Part shown: positions 1 to 8,755 of the stretch, in pieces
Numbering within the stretch: position 1 is the first letter of the stretch
Layout of the letters: the number at the start of each line of letters is the position of its first letter
DNA from: Vitrella brassicaformis
Lineage: Eukaryota > Sar > Vitrellaceae
Reading direction: 5' to 3'
Length of the DNA stretch: 22,817 bases
Assembly: GCA_001179505.1 (NCBI GenBank)
Contig: CDMY01000752.1
Coordinates: 1,352 to 24,168 of the forward strand
Notes under the pieces: model-generated
The model's database searches: none
What the model was told of the DNA's origin: nothing
Seen by the model: only the letters and a program-made list of their open reading frames with translations
Position numbers and translations under genes: made by a program

Positions 1-128
1 GGGGGGGCGTTGGCTGTGGGTTTTAAGCCCTCCACTCGTGTCGTGTGGGGTGGGGTGTGTGTGTGTGTGGCTGTGGGCTCTGTTTGTGGTTGTGATATGA
101 TGCCCTGTGTTTTTGGCCGTGTGTGTGG

Positions 129-158
129 GATGGATGGAGGGAGGGAGGGAGGGAGGGA
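129..158. repeat. (GGGA)n microsatellite
   Basis: Direct reading shows about seven GGGA/GGAT units in tandem. Similar tracts occur inside introns further right. Confidence 0.8.
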
Positions 159-1172
159 TGGCTGTGTACTCGCTAGTAAGACGAGTGTTTGAATGGGTGG
201 GGGGAGGGTGGACTGGACAGAGAACTACAGACTACCTTGAAGGCAGGTCTACGGGCTGTCTCTGTGGCGTGTACACGATTTGGTTCCTCATATCTCGCTC
301 GCATCGTGAGAGAGGAAAGCACCTACTGCACTTGACTTGACCTTACTGGTGGAGAGACAGAGTAGAGAGAGTAGACAACCTGAGCTCACTTGAGAGTCAG
401 CCGACACCCAGTCAGCTGACCTGACTGACCTGACAGACAGATGGACTGACGGTACTGACGAGAGATGGCCTCACGCGTGGCGTTCATGACGGTGCGTGTG
501 TCACCAGTGATTGCAATGCAAGCTCAGTTCGTTGCTGCTAGGTGGATGGTTTGGTTTCATTCAGGGAATCGAATGCAGCCGACAGAGTATTGAGAGGGAA
601 AAATGCCACCCACGGTGGCCAATCCAATCCGTCAACCAATTTTTCCTGCCCCTCTCAAACAGACACACACACACACGCATCAAAAGGCACTTAGTTTCCT
701 CACTCATGGGGCAGCTAGGAAGGAAGGCACTGGAAAAACAGTCACACACTCACACACAGCCCACACAGCTCACACGGCGCGCTCACCGATCTCCTTCTTG
801 GTCTTGTCCACCCCGGCCCACGCTATCCACAGAAACACAGGCCATGTACTCGCACACCACACCACACCAACACATCGACTGTACACAACACACACAACAC
901 ACAACACAACACAACACGACAGCACAAAACGGAACGAACAGGATATCCATCCATGCATGGAACTCTAAGAAATGAGGCAACAAGAAGCTGGTGGTAGGTT
1001 CCTTGGCCACCCTTGGCCACGTGACGACAAGATGAAGAGAACTGCTGTCTCTCTCACTCCCTCCCTCCCTCCCTCCACCCCTTCCCTGCTCTCTCGAGGC
1101 ACATGCACAAACGAACATACGGAAGTGCACAGACACACGGACACAGGCCAGCCCTTCAGCTGCCTCATTCCT

Positions 1173-1202
1173 CCCTGCCTGCCTGCCTGCCTGCCTGCCT
1201 GC
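1173..1202. repeat. (CTGC)n microsatellite
   Basis: About seven tandem CTGC units lie 28 bp beyond the hydrolase stop codon, in its probable 3' UTR. Confidence 0.8.
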
Positions 1203-1229
1203 GTGTCCGCCTGTGGTGCATGTATGTGT

Positions 1230-3245
1230 CTATCGATCTATCATGATGGGCGCGAGCCTCACCCTCCCCGGGCACTTCCTCTTGAAGTCGTCCCAATCCC
1301 GACAGAAGAAGTCGACCATCAACCGCGCGATCTGATTCGGATACTCTGATCGACACAGACAGAGCACATACAGAGGAGCAATGAGTCTCTCTCTCTCTCT
1401 CTGTGCGTGTGTGTGTGTGTATGTGTGTGTGTGTGTGTCGGCAGGGGGGCCCACCGCACCTTCGATGGAGTGGTGTGTGCCGAGTAGGAAGGGCACCAGA
1501 TGGATGTTCGGTATGATCCCAGCCATCTCGTATTGCTGGTAGGGGGGCGTCATGGCGTCCAGAAGGCCCGTCAGCATCACAGTCGGCGTCCGCACCTCGG
1601 GCAGTAACGCCGCCACCGAGTGGCAGTCCAACGCCTGCACACAGGACAGGCACAGGTATGCACAATCATTGCACCCACTACATTGAGCGCACCGCACCTG
1701 ACAGCCGTGTGGTGTGGTGTGTGCATCCTCTGCTCTCCTTTCCTTCCCTTCCCTCCCATCCTCCCTCCCTCCCTCCCTCCCTCTCCCTCTTGGCACCTGT
1801 AGAATGATGCCGACATTGTTTGCGTGTGACGCCGTGTTGCCAAACACATCCGACGCATTGAGCAGCATCATCCACTCGTACGTGGGTATGCCCGTTAAGA
1901 CACCCAGGGGCTTCCAGAGGTACCTCCGCAGCCAGTGGATGACGACGCGGTAGATGCGGAGGAAGATGGCGTACAGATTGGGGTAGGGGCAGATGCCGTA
2001 GCGGCACACCCATATGAGGGAGTGTAGGATGCGGGGCACCAGGGGGTTGGGCAGGTACCAGCTGATCTGGAAGGCGCACGTCAGCGTGTGGCCCCAATTG
2101 CCGTTGACCAGGAACAGACGCTCCACCTTGTCTGGGTACGTCGCAGCGAACTGAACGAACACGCAAGAAAAGAAGATGAGAAAGAATGAAGCAGGCAGTA
2201 TCACCATCGATCGACATCCCATCCACATGCCCCTTCCCTCCCTCACCTGCAAAGCGATCTGCACACCGGTGCTCCACCCGCCCATTCCATGGAACTTGGG
2301 AATGCCCAGATGCACCATCAGGTCCAGCGCATCGTCAGTGAGCCTCTCCACCGAAAACCTGACAGCGTCGCACGGGTCGTCGCTGTCGAACTGCCCCCGA
2401 TAGTCCCACGTGACGACTCTGAAGTCGTCTGTCCACACCTCGCCCTTGCCGCCCATGCTGGTGTAGATTCGCTGGAGGGCGGTGTGTGCTGGCGACCACA
2501 GCAGGTACGAGCAGTTGACCCCGTTGCAGAGGAGGATGGTCTTATCGCCGTTGCCGAAGATCCCGTACCGCAGGTTGAGGCCGTCACGCGTTCGGAAGGT
2601 GCCCTCCTCCTGCGGCCCGAGGTGGGACAGCAGCCTCTCTTTGAGATCGTCGACATCCTTTATCGGGCCGCCGTCAAAGAGCTTGCTCTGCTTCATGCCC
2701 TCCCTGTACCTCCGATACCGCCGCCACACGAACAGGATGAAGCAGGGCCACATCAGCGGGTTGATGACGCACGCCAGAGCAGCCACGATGGCGATGCCGA
2801 TGGCCGTCCAGGCGATGGTGCTGTGGATGTGGAACACCAGCATCGTGTACACGTAGCGGTAAGCTCCCTTGAGCCAGCCATTGACCTCAGGCGGTAACGC
2901 TCTCCGTCGCTCCGGATCCCTGTGATCCTCTGCAGTCGTGTGGCCGAGGCGCGAAGGGGACACGTAGGGGGAGGGGGGAAGGGGGGAGGAGAGCAACGAC
3001 ACCTCATTGAGGCGGTCGGAAGGGCTGTCTGCATCGGCGGTCGTCGCACCAGAGTCGGGTTCAGCAGGGCTCGTGTCATCGCTCACACGCTGAGGTGGAA
3101 GCATACTGTGCTCATTCGACATGTCGGGGTCTTGCTGTTTCCTCTCTTGAACACCGAGAGATCGTGCGAGCTCAGAGCCTGAAGGCGAGGACTCGAGAAG
3201 AGAGAGAAGGAGGAGAAAACACATTGAAGCAGGGTATACCATCAC
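1230..3245 (-). CDS. Membrane-anchored alpha/beta hydrolase, four exons
   Basis: Exons are 3245-2247, 2150-1797, 1634-1460 and 1345-1230, giving 547 residues with GT-AG introns. The fold is recognised from an oxyanion-side strand (LLCNGVN, about 238-244), the nucleophile elbow GWSTG (323-327, Ser325), a candidate acid in GLLDAMTP (Asp477) and a candidate base in GTHHSIE (His505/506). Residues 8-18 form a hydrophobic N-terminus, and about 143-176 form one or two membrane spans followed by an arginine-rich stretch. The enzyme is therefore probably membrane-anchored, with the catalytic domain after the spans. Substrate is unknown; lipases, esterases and thioesterases share this fold. All three introns are multiples of three with no in-frame stop, so the unspliced sequence also reads as one 671-codon frame. 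It is head-to-head with the methyltransferase gene. The start is the first Met of the frame. Confidence 0.88.
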   Translation of the reverse strand: MMVYPASMCFLLLLSLLESSPSGSELARSLGVQERKQQDPDMSNEHSMLPPQRVSDDTSPAEPDSGATTADADSPSDRLNEVSLLSSPLPPSPYVSPSRLGHTTAEDHRDPERRRALPPEVNGWLKGAYRYVYTMLVFHIHSTIAWTAIGIAIVAALACVINPLMWPCFILFVWRRYRRYREGMKQSKLFDGGPIKDVDDLKERLLSHLGPQEEGTFRTRDGLNLRYGIFGNGDKTILLCNGVNCSYLLWSPAHTALQRIYTSMGGKGEVWTDDFRVVTWDYRGQFDSDDPCDAVRFSVERLTDDALDLMVHLGIPKFHGMGGWSTGVQIALQVREGRGMWMGCRSMVILPASFFLIFFSCVFVQFAATYPDKVERLFLVNGNWGHTLTCAFQISWYLPNPLVPRILHSLIWVCRYGICPYPNLYAIFLRIYRVVIHWLRRYLWKPLGVLTGIPTYEWMMLLNASDVFGNTASHANNVGIILQVPRGRGREGGREDGREGKERRAEDAHTTPHGCQVRCAQCSGCNDCAYLCLSCVQALDCHSVAALLPEVRTPTVMLTGLLDAMTPPYQQYEMAGIIPNIHLVPFLLGTHHSIEGAVGPPADTHTHTYTHTHAQRERERLIAPLYVLCLCRSEYPNQIARLMVDFFCRDWDDFKRKCPGRVRLAPIMIDR
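1385..1438. repeat. (CT)n/(TG)n tract in hydrolase intron 3
   Basis: A CT tract (about 1385-1402) runs into a TG tract (1403-1438) inside the third intron (1346-1459). In sense orientation this is a CA run followed by AG repeats. Confidence 0.8.
1740..1790. repeat. (CCTC)n tract in hydrolase intron 2
   Basis: Tandem CCTC-like units fill much of the second intron; in the sense strand they read GGGA, just after the donor. Confidence 0.75.
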
Positions 3246-3503
3246 AAAGGGAGAAGATCTTCGAAGATCCGCTGGATTTGATTCATTCCCACTGTACGTA
3301 TGTCTTGTTGCCTGCTGATGATTCCCTCCCTGTCCATGTGTGATTCACTGCTGCAGGTTGGCACCGTCAGAGTCGTCTGCGTCGTCTCGCTCGCCGTGCC
3401 GCCACCAAACTGTCATCGTGACGAGCCAAAATCAGAGGCCGGTGCCATCCATCATCCCGAGAGCCGGGCGTTCGTCAAAGGCCGGGCAGCAGTCCAGGTG
3501 GTT
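3246..3503. promoter_or_regulatory. Shared divergent 5' region; palindrome at 3256-3269
   Basis: This is the gap between the start codons of the minus-strand hydrolase and the plus-strand methyltransferase, so both promoters must lie here or in overlapping 5' UTRs. It contains a perfect 14-bp palindrome, GATCTTCGAAGATC (3256-3269), followed by AGATCCGCTG, a string that recurs in the divergent gap at 7393. No TATA box was seen. The right part carries the exon relic at 3357-3436. Confidence 0.45.
3357..3436 (+). pseudogene. Relic copy of exon 3 of the gene at 8756
   Basis: These 80 bases match 9111-9190 at about 68 of 80 positions. In both places the match starts directly after a CAG splice acceptor. 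In the parent's frame both read GWHR-x-SRLRRLARRAATKLSS, and six of the differences fall in synonymous third positions, which means the copy was once selected as protein. Here the frame hits TGA right after TKLSS. The same bases also lie inside an open frame (from 3300) continuous with the methyltransferase, but in a different frame. The copy is probably a dead exon or recycled 5' UTR. Confidence 0.75.
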
Positions 3504-4064
3504 ATGGCCGTCGATGGACCACCTCTGCCCTTCTCAGACGAGGAGTCATGCGCTTATGGCAGCCTCTCTGCCATTGCCCCAAATGTGTCGACCCCCATCA
3601 CCGTCTTTCGACGCATTGCCGAGATGGCTGGTCTGACACCTGACGACCGCCTGGTTGACCTGGGCTGCGGAGATGGCGACCTGCTCGTCTATGCTGCCGA
3701 GCACTATGGCGTCCACGGCCAGGGATGGGACATCCTGCCTGAGGCTCTGGCGAGGGCACGGGAGAAGGCGGCAGAGAGGGGCGTGGCGGAACGAGTGAAG
3801 TTCTTGCAGCGGGACTTTCTGCAGGAGAGATCCTGGGTTGAATGGGCGACGGTTGTGTATGTGTACCTGACGCCGCGGTGCCTGAGCCATCCCTTCCTGA
3901 GGGAGGCGCTGACAGAGTTCTTGCGGGGAGGGGGCGGCCGGCGAGTGGTGGCGTACCACTACTTTCCTCAATTGGATGTGGGCTGTGAGTGTGCGGTGGA
4001 CGAGCAGCTCAAGATATGCGTGTGGAGGGCGAAGGAGAGTGAGGGAGGCCTTTGCAGACAGTAG
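3504..4064 (+). CDS. SAM-dependent methyltransferase, FAM173-like
   Basis: This single-exon frame encodes 186 residues. A class I methyltransferase motif I, VDLGCGDGD, sits at 51-59, with an acidic residue ending the next strand (GWDI, Asp76) and a post-II strand TVVYVYLTP (116-124). The upstream stretch APNVSTPITVFRRIAEMAG and the overall order resemble bacterial and FAM173-type protein-lysine methyltransferases, which act mainly on mitochondrial proteins; substrate here is unknown. I chose Met at 3504 because the family homology begins about 20 residues later. The frame stays open back to an ATG at 3300, but that extension passes through the exon relic and does not look like protein. It is intronless among intron-rich neighbours, so an upstream leader exon is possible. 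Confidence 0.8.
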   Translation: MAVDGPPLPFSDEESCAYGSLSAIAPNVSTPITVFRRIAEMAGLTPDDRLVDLGCGDGDLLVYAAEHYGVHGQGWDILPEALARAREKAAERGVAERVKFLQRDFLQERSWVEWATVVYVYLTPRCLSHPFLREALTEFLRGGGGRRVVAYHYFPQLDVGCECAVDEQLKICVWRAKESEGGLCRQ

Positions 4065-4504
4065 CGAGCAGATGGGCCGTGGGTCTGTCTGTCTGTCTTG
4101 TCTGTCTGTTGAGTCGATGGATCGGATCTACCTGCTTCGTGCTGTGCCGGTTGTTGGTGTCGAAATGGCTGCCTGCGATTTGTGATGGTTCAGTTCATCT
4201 GTAGGGTCAAGTGATATCATTGAGGACACTCATCTGATGACACACACGCGTCCCTCCCTCCCTCCCACATTACCCTTATTGTCACACCCTCGTACACACA
4301 GACCTCCCTTGCCTGCTTGCTTGCTTGTCTCCTCACATAGATGTCGGCCTGCAGCCCTCCCTCATCCAGCATCTCTCGCATTGTATGCATAAAAGCCTCT
4401 TCATTTAGCAAACCACACACTCACACACACACGCCGCCAAACATCTCATGCTTCCTCATCACACACCTGCCTTAAGGGGCCGTGCTATCTGTAGCTGGTG
4501 GTCG
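4065..4504. other. Convergent intergenic region without a gene
   Basis: This gap separates the 3' ends of the methyltransferase and the ChaN-like gene. It holds (TCTG)n at about 4085-4110, CTCC and GCTT tracts near 4253-4330 and CA-rich sequence near 4415-4436. No coding exon or RNA gene could be supported. Confidence 0.6.
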
Positions 4505-7251
4505 TCAGTATATGGTCGGGCCGTTGTTCCATCCCTCATCGAGCCTGGGCCTCGACGGGATGGGATTGAACTCGGGAATGTCATATGGAGCATCCCTGAC
4601 AGACATGACATGGACACACACCTGTGTGTCCATGTGTGTGCGGCTTCCTTCGGTGACTGACTGACCTTGGGTTGAGCATTCGTGTGAGCAGGTTGACCCT
4701 GGGTGATGTGGAGAACCATATGTAGTCGGCCAGGAAGCGAGAGTAGCTCTTACGGGCTCCCTGACCCTGCACCACCACACACAGTCACATGCCACTGTGC
4801 CGTCAGTGCACCGTGCGCTCCCTCGGTCACTCCGTCGCTCACCAGGCCTAGCCTGAGTCTCCTGATGTACGAGTAGCTTTCCTCAGCGGTGGGGTTGAGG
4901 AGCACCGACGCGACGCGGAACTTGCCGTCCCGCCTCCTCAGGTTGTAGTAGTCCGTCCCCAGCCGCTCGGCACGAGCCTGGATGCCGTAGCCGTACTTGA
5001 CGTGGTCAGATCCCGCCAGAAGCACCATCTTGTGACCTGTCGGTCCACCACACACACCACGGCCAGCCACGAGATACGTACGCATGTGGTGCGCTGTCTC
5101 TGTGTCTGTCTTAGAATGTTAGTTACGTGGGTGTTCCTCGAGCCACTTGGTCGCCTGCAGGACGGCCACAGCCAAGAGACGATCAGAAAGGAGGAGCAAG
5201 CAGTGTCTGTGTCACGTCGTTGTGTCTTACTTACTGCGTTTGCCATGGTTTCGTCCCAGAGCACTCGAGCAGCGAAGAAGAGATTGGGGTCGGGGCTGGG
5301 CCCCAGCACGCCCGTCTCGTTGTGGTACTCGAAGCTCCGGCGAATCACACGGTCGGCATACATCTGAACACGACAAACAAGACAAGGGACGGTGCGGTGC
5401 ACACATCAATCACATCAGGTCAGCACAGCGGCTGGCTGCCCGCAGTCTGCACAGGCCTGTGTGATTGATATGACCTTGAATCCCGGTTGGTTTGTATAGT
5501 TGAGGAAGCCGAGCACGTCGGGGACATACCTCTGCCGCTCGGCGCCACGCAGCCCCTCAAATCCCGACAGCTGGACCTGACACACACGGACACACACACA
5601 CACACACACGCATCCACAGTCGTACGTTTCCTCCGTGTGTGTGTGTGTGTGTGTGTGTGCATGTGCCGAGCGCACCTTTAGCTGCGCTTCGCTGTCTGTG
5701 TTGGCAGCGACGAGGGGCACCCTTGCCTGCCGCGCCCAGTGGAACAGAGGCAGGTAGTTCTCGAAGGGGAAGGGCCACCGGTCGTCCCACTCGGTGCTCC
5801 GCCTCAGGTCCTCGTCAGCAGCTGCGAGGTCAGCTACCTCACGGCTGATGTACCTGATATAGCCACACACACACACACACACAATGTATGTCTGACTCTG
5901 GCGTGTGTCTGAGTGCCTGCCTGCCTGCCTACCGACACACCTGTCGAGTGCGGGTTGGAACTGCAGCTGGACCATTTCGAGTCCGAGTGCGAGGTTGTAG
6001 TGGAGGCCCCGCAGCTCGCGGACGAGCCTCAGGGCCAGCTCCTGGTCTATGCCCTGGTCGTGGTGCTCACCCAACAACACCAACTCGTTCTCGCGAAGAA
6101 TTTTCTACGCACAGAGAAAACAGAGAAAGGCAGGCAGGCAGGCAGACAGACAGATCGATGCGTGGACGGACGGACAGATGGATCGATGAATTGATGGAGG
6201 GCAGGTCCTGTTTGTCTGTCGCTACTCTCACTCGCTGCCTTGCCTACCTTGAGCATGTTGGTCTCGCCCCTGCCGCTGGTCATGGGCTGCATCGTCGGCG
6301 GGTCAGTCGGCAGAATCTGATCCATCCATGGCCAGCACACACCCATAACATCACACACACATCACAGCGTTTCATCGCTTTGCCCCTTCCTTCCACCACC
6401 CTGTCCCCCACCCAGCCCACCTGATACGCCAGAGGTCTGGGCGACAGTGGCGTGACGCCATCTGCCCGAAGGTAGTTGGGAGTGGGGGTGGGCGTGGGGG
6501 TGGGACCGTTGACCGTCACAGGAAGGAACACAAAGTCCTTCGGGAACACTTCCTCCGCTACCTGGGCTGCAGCCTGCTGGGCTGACGCACCGCCAGGCAG
6601 GCTGAGACCAATGGATGAGGCAGCCAGGGGCAGCAGCGCCTGGCCGACGGCATTCCTGAGGAAGCCACGCCTCGACTCTTCGTCGCTCATATCCTGTTGA
6701 ATGACGTCTGCTTCGTCCGGGCGGCCGAATAATGCCACGGAAGGCGATAAAGACACAGCTGAATCATCCCGCTGCAACGGCATGTATCGACGTCGGGATG
6801 CTGCCCTGCCGCGCAAGCGAGGTGGCTGTGTGGGACCGATGAAGCCTTGGAGAGCGTTGATGAGATCTGATGTCGTCAGGAGTGTGTCGTCGTGCTCCAG
6901 CCGTCTGCTTGAGTGATGCTTTACGCCAGAAAGATGAGAGCCACCTCGTTGACATGCTGCAGATCCATTAGATGAGAGCTGGCCGGACAGATAAGGGCTG
7001 TTTTCGTCCCCCAGAGCCGACGGCTGCATCCTTGCGAGGATGGTGCTGTTGGCTGCAACCCAGTGATGCGCTTCAGATGAAGGCATCGTAGCAGCAGGCA
7101 AGATCAGCTGCTGCAGTGCCACCAGGGATGTCATGATTCGCCACCACCTCCGAGATCTCCAGAACAGCTCACGCTGCCGCGCCGACCGCCTGATTGATGC
7201 CGTTTTCTCCATGTGTTGTCCAGATCTCCTTGATACACGGCCATTACACAC
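4505..7251 (-). CDS. ChaN/Tiki-superfamily protein, probable thylakoid lumen, ten exons
   Basis: Exons: 7251-6421, 6316-6248, 6104-5941, 5853-5676, 5576-5475, 5363-5235, 5154-5127, 5036-4843, 4766-4666, 4595-4505; 628 residues, all phases fit. The catalytic-type half has LVLLGEHHDQ (His314/315) and LLAGSDHVKYGYG (His512), the two histidine motifs of the ChaN (DUF399) haem-uptake/TIKI-like family. The first 225 residues are a leader: a hydrophobic stretch at about 41-55, a long polar transit-like region, then ESRRGFLRN (Arg194/195), a hydrophobic core and ASA at 222-224. This is a textbook twin-arginine signal with a cleavage site, implying Tat import into the thylakoid lumen after passage through outer plastid membranes. 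The family may bind haem or act as a metal-dependent hydrolase; which applies is unknown. True start may be Met1, Met14 or Met40. Confidence 0.9.
5578..5661. repeat. Facing (CA)n and (TG)n tracts inside one intron
   Basis: Within the intron at 5577-5675 a CA tract (about 5580-5609) is followed after some 25 bases by a TG tract (about 5635-5660). They are complementary and face each other, so the intron RNA could fold into a long hairpin. Confidence 0.8.
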
Positions 7252-7437
7252 CCCGCACGTGGCTGTGAAGGGTACAAGACGCGCGAAGACAGCGGAGCGA
7301 TCGTAGGTCGATCACCCTTCTGAACGGCGAGGCGAAAAACGAAGGTAGGAAGGCGTCAGACGGGGTTGGAAAGGACGCCTTCGTTCTTTTTGCAGATCCG
7401 CTGATCCCAGGTCGCCCGATCTCATCATTGTGGCTCA
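7252..7437. promoter_or_regulatory. Divergent promoter between ChaN-like and hydrolase genes
   Basis: Only 186 bases separate the two start codons. The gap contains CGATCG (7298-7303) and AGATCCGCTGATCC (from 7393), the latter sharing ten bases with the divergent gap at 3266. No TATA box was recognised. Confidence 0.45.
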
Positions 7438-8624
7438 ATGGAGCATGACTTCCCCTTCCCTTATCACTCAGTCGTCCTCAAACCTTCTACCGAAGACGCC
7501 AGCAGCGACGCAAGGGACGGCGGCAGGCCGGCCAGCAAGGTGGTCTTGCTTCACGGCTTCAACCAGTGCAGTGAATGCTGGACGAAGACAGCCGAGGCGC
7601 TCAGACAGCGGGGCCATATGGTGCTCCTGATAGATTTCTTGGGATGGGGCTCATCAGCCCGTGGCGCTACATACAGGCGGTGCCGCCTGAGCACCGATCT
7701 TTACGTGGAGCAAGTGCGGCACGCCGTTCTGAAGGTGGGATGGGGCGATGAGCTTCTCGTGATGGCCGGCATCTCCCTTGGAGGTGGGCAGGGCGGTGTG
7801 GCTGTCGATAGTGTGGAAGGGCCAGCCATTGTGTTGGTGTGCATCAGGTGCTGTGGCTCTCAAGTACGTGCTCAAGTATGATCACGTGGCTGCCATCAAT
7901 CTCATGTAGGAGGAGAGGACAGCTATCCATCTCGAGTGTCCGTTCCATCCTCTTTGCCGTCCCCGTGTGTGTGTGTGTGTGTGTATGTGTGCCTGCAGTG
8001 CTGCTGCAGGCCGTCCCGAGCCCCACAGGACCACCCCGGCTCGAGTGAAGGGGATCTTGTCGCCTTTCTTTGCCGCTTGGTACCTCACCAAGGACACAGT
8101 GGACCACCTGCTTGAGCCTGTGCACATGCTGCTGCGGGCGACACGCGAGCCCCTCCTCTTTTTCCGCCGCGCTCATCTCATCAGCCAGACGCCTGACTAT
8201 CTGGTACCCGAGGAGGTTTTTGATCTGCTGCCAGTGCGGGTGAAGAGGCTGGCGTACCTGTATGCTGAAGAGGATGCGTGGCACGGGCCCGACTCGTTCC
8301 TGTCCGGCTTTCAGCACCTGAGGCGACTGGGCCATCCTGCAGCGGGCAATCTCATTGTCAAGGGCTTCAACCACAGGTCAGGGCAGGTGCAGCATGCGGT
8401 GTGCGTATGTTGCGTCCCTCTGTGTGTATGCGTTCTTCAGTCACGTGTCTATGTGTCTGAGCATCGACGACTTACTGCTGCATGAAGAGCCCATCTGGCA
8501 CCTGCCCACAGATGACGACATCGAGCGAGACAGACAGGAGCAGCCAAGCACAGTGTCCCACCACCCGTCGAGTGACGTATTGGGTGACGTGGTCTCGCCC
8601 GTCGGGCTTCGGTCACGGCTCTAG
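7438..8624 (+). CDS. Alpha/beta hydrolase, four exons
   Basis: Exons 7438-7783, 7848-7905, 7999-8376 and 8441-8624 join in frame to 321 residues. Seen: VVLLHGFNQ (35-43, oxyanion region), LLIDFLGWGSS (63-73), nucleophile elbow GISLGG (111-116, Ser113), a likely acid in YAEEDAWHGP (Asp227) and a C-terminal GFNHSHVS with the catalytic His (260 or 262). The His motif is created exactly by joining exons 3 and 4, which confirms that splice. No signal peptide or membrane segment is evident, so it is probably cytosolic. The last 50 residues are polar and poorly conserved-looking. The family includes esterases and thioesterases; substrate not predictable. It is unrelated in detail to the membrane hydrolase at 1230-3245. 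It is head-to-head with the ChaN-like gene. Confidence 0.88.
7965..7988. repeat. (TG)n in hydrolase intron 2
   Basis: A TG run fills the end of the intron 7906-7998, just before its CTGCAG acceptor. Confidence 0.75.
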
Positions 8625-8755
8625 CTAGCTGATTGCTTGTGTATGTGTACTACATATATATGTGTGTCGTTCTCGACCGACGATCGATTCGTTGTTAATT
8701 GGTGTTTTTTTGAGAGAAACTCCGACTCAGTCTTGGCACGTGACTGACATTGATT

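Larger units (their letters stand above)
1..1229. other. Low-complexity region with no supported gene
   Basis: No reading frame here shows a protein-like composition, a splice-consistent exon chain or a recognisable motif; the open frames are side effects of TG-, CA- and GGGA-rich sequence. The stretch holds a (GGGA)n tract near 129-158, a TGAC-rich stretch near 385-460, CA-rich DNA at 660-930, a CCCT tract at 1057-1077 and a (CTGC)n tract just before the neighbouring gene's stop codon. It is probably intergenic DNA plus the 3' UTR of the minus-strand hydrolase. Confidence 0.6.

Noticed and set aside
10-975. Overlapping open frames at the left end
   Set aside because: They consist of translated GT, CA and GGGA repeats and lack motifs or consistent splicing.
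1057-1203. CRISPR-like or transposon-end repeats
   Set aside because: The repeats are simple tetranucleotide tracts with no spacers, inverted ends or transposase gene nearby.
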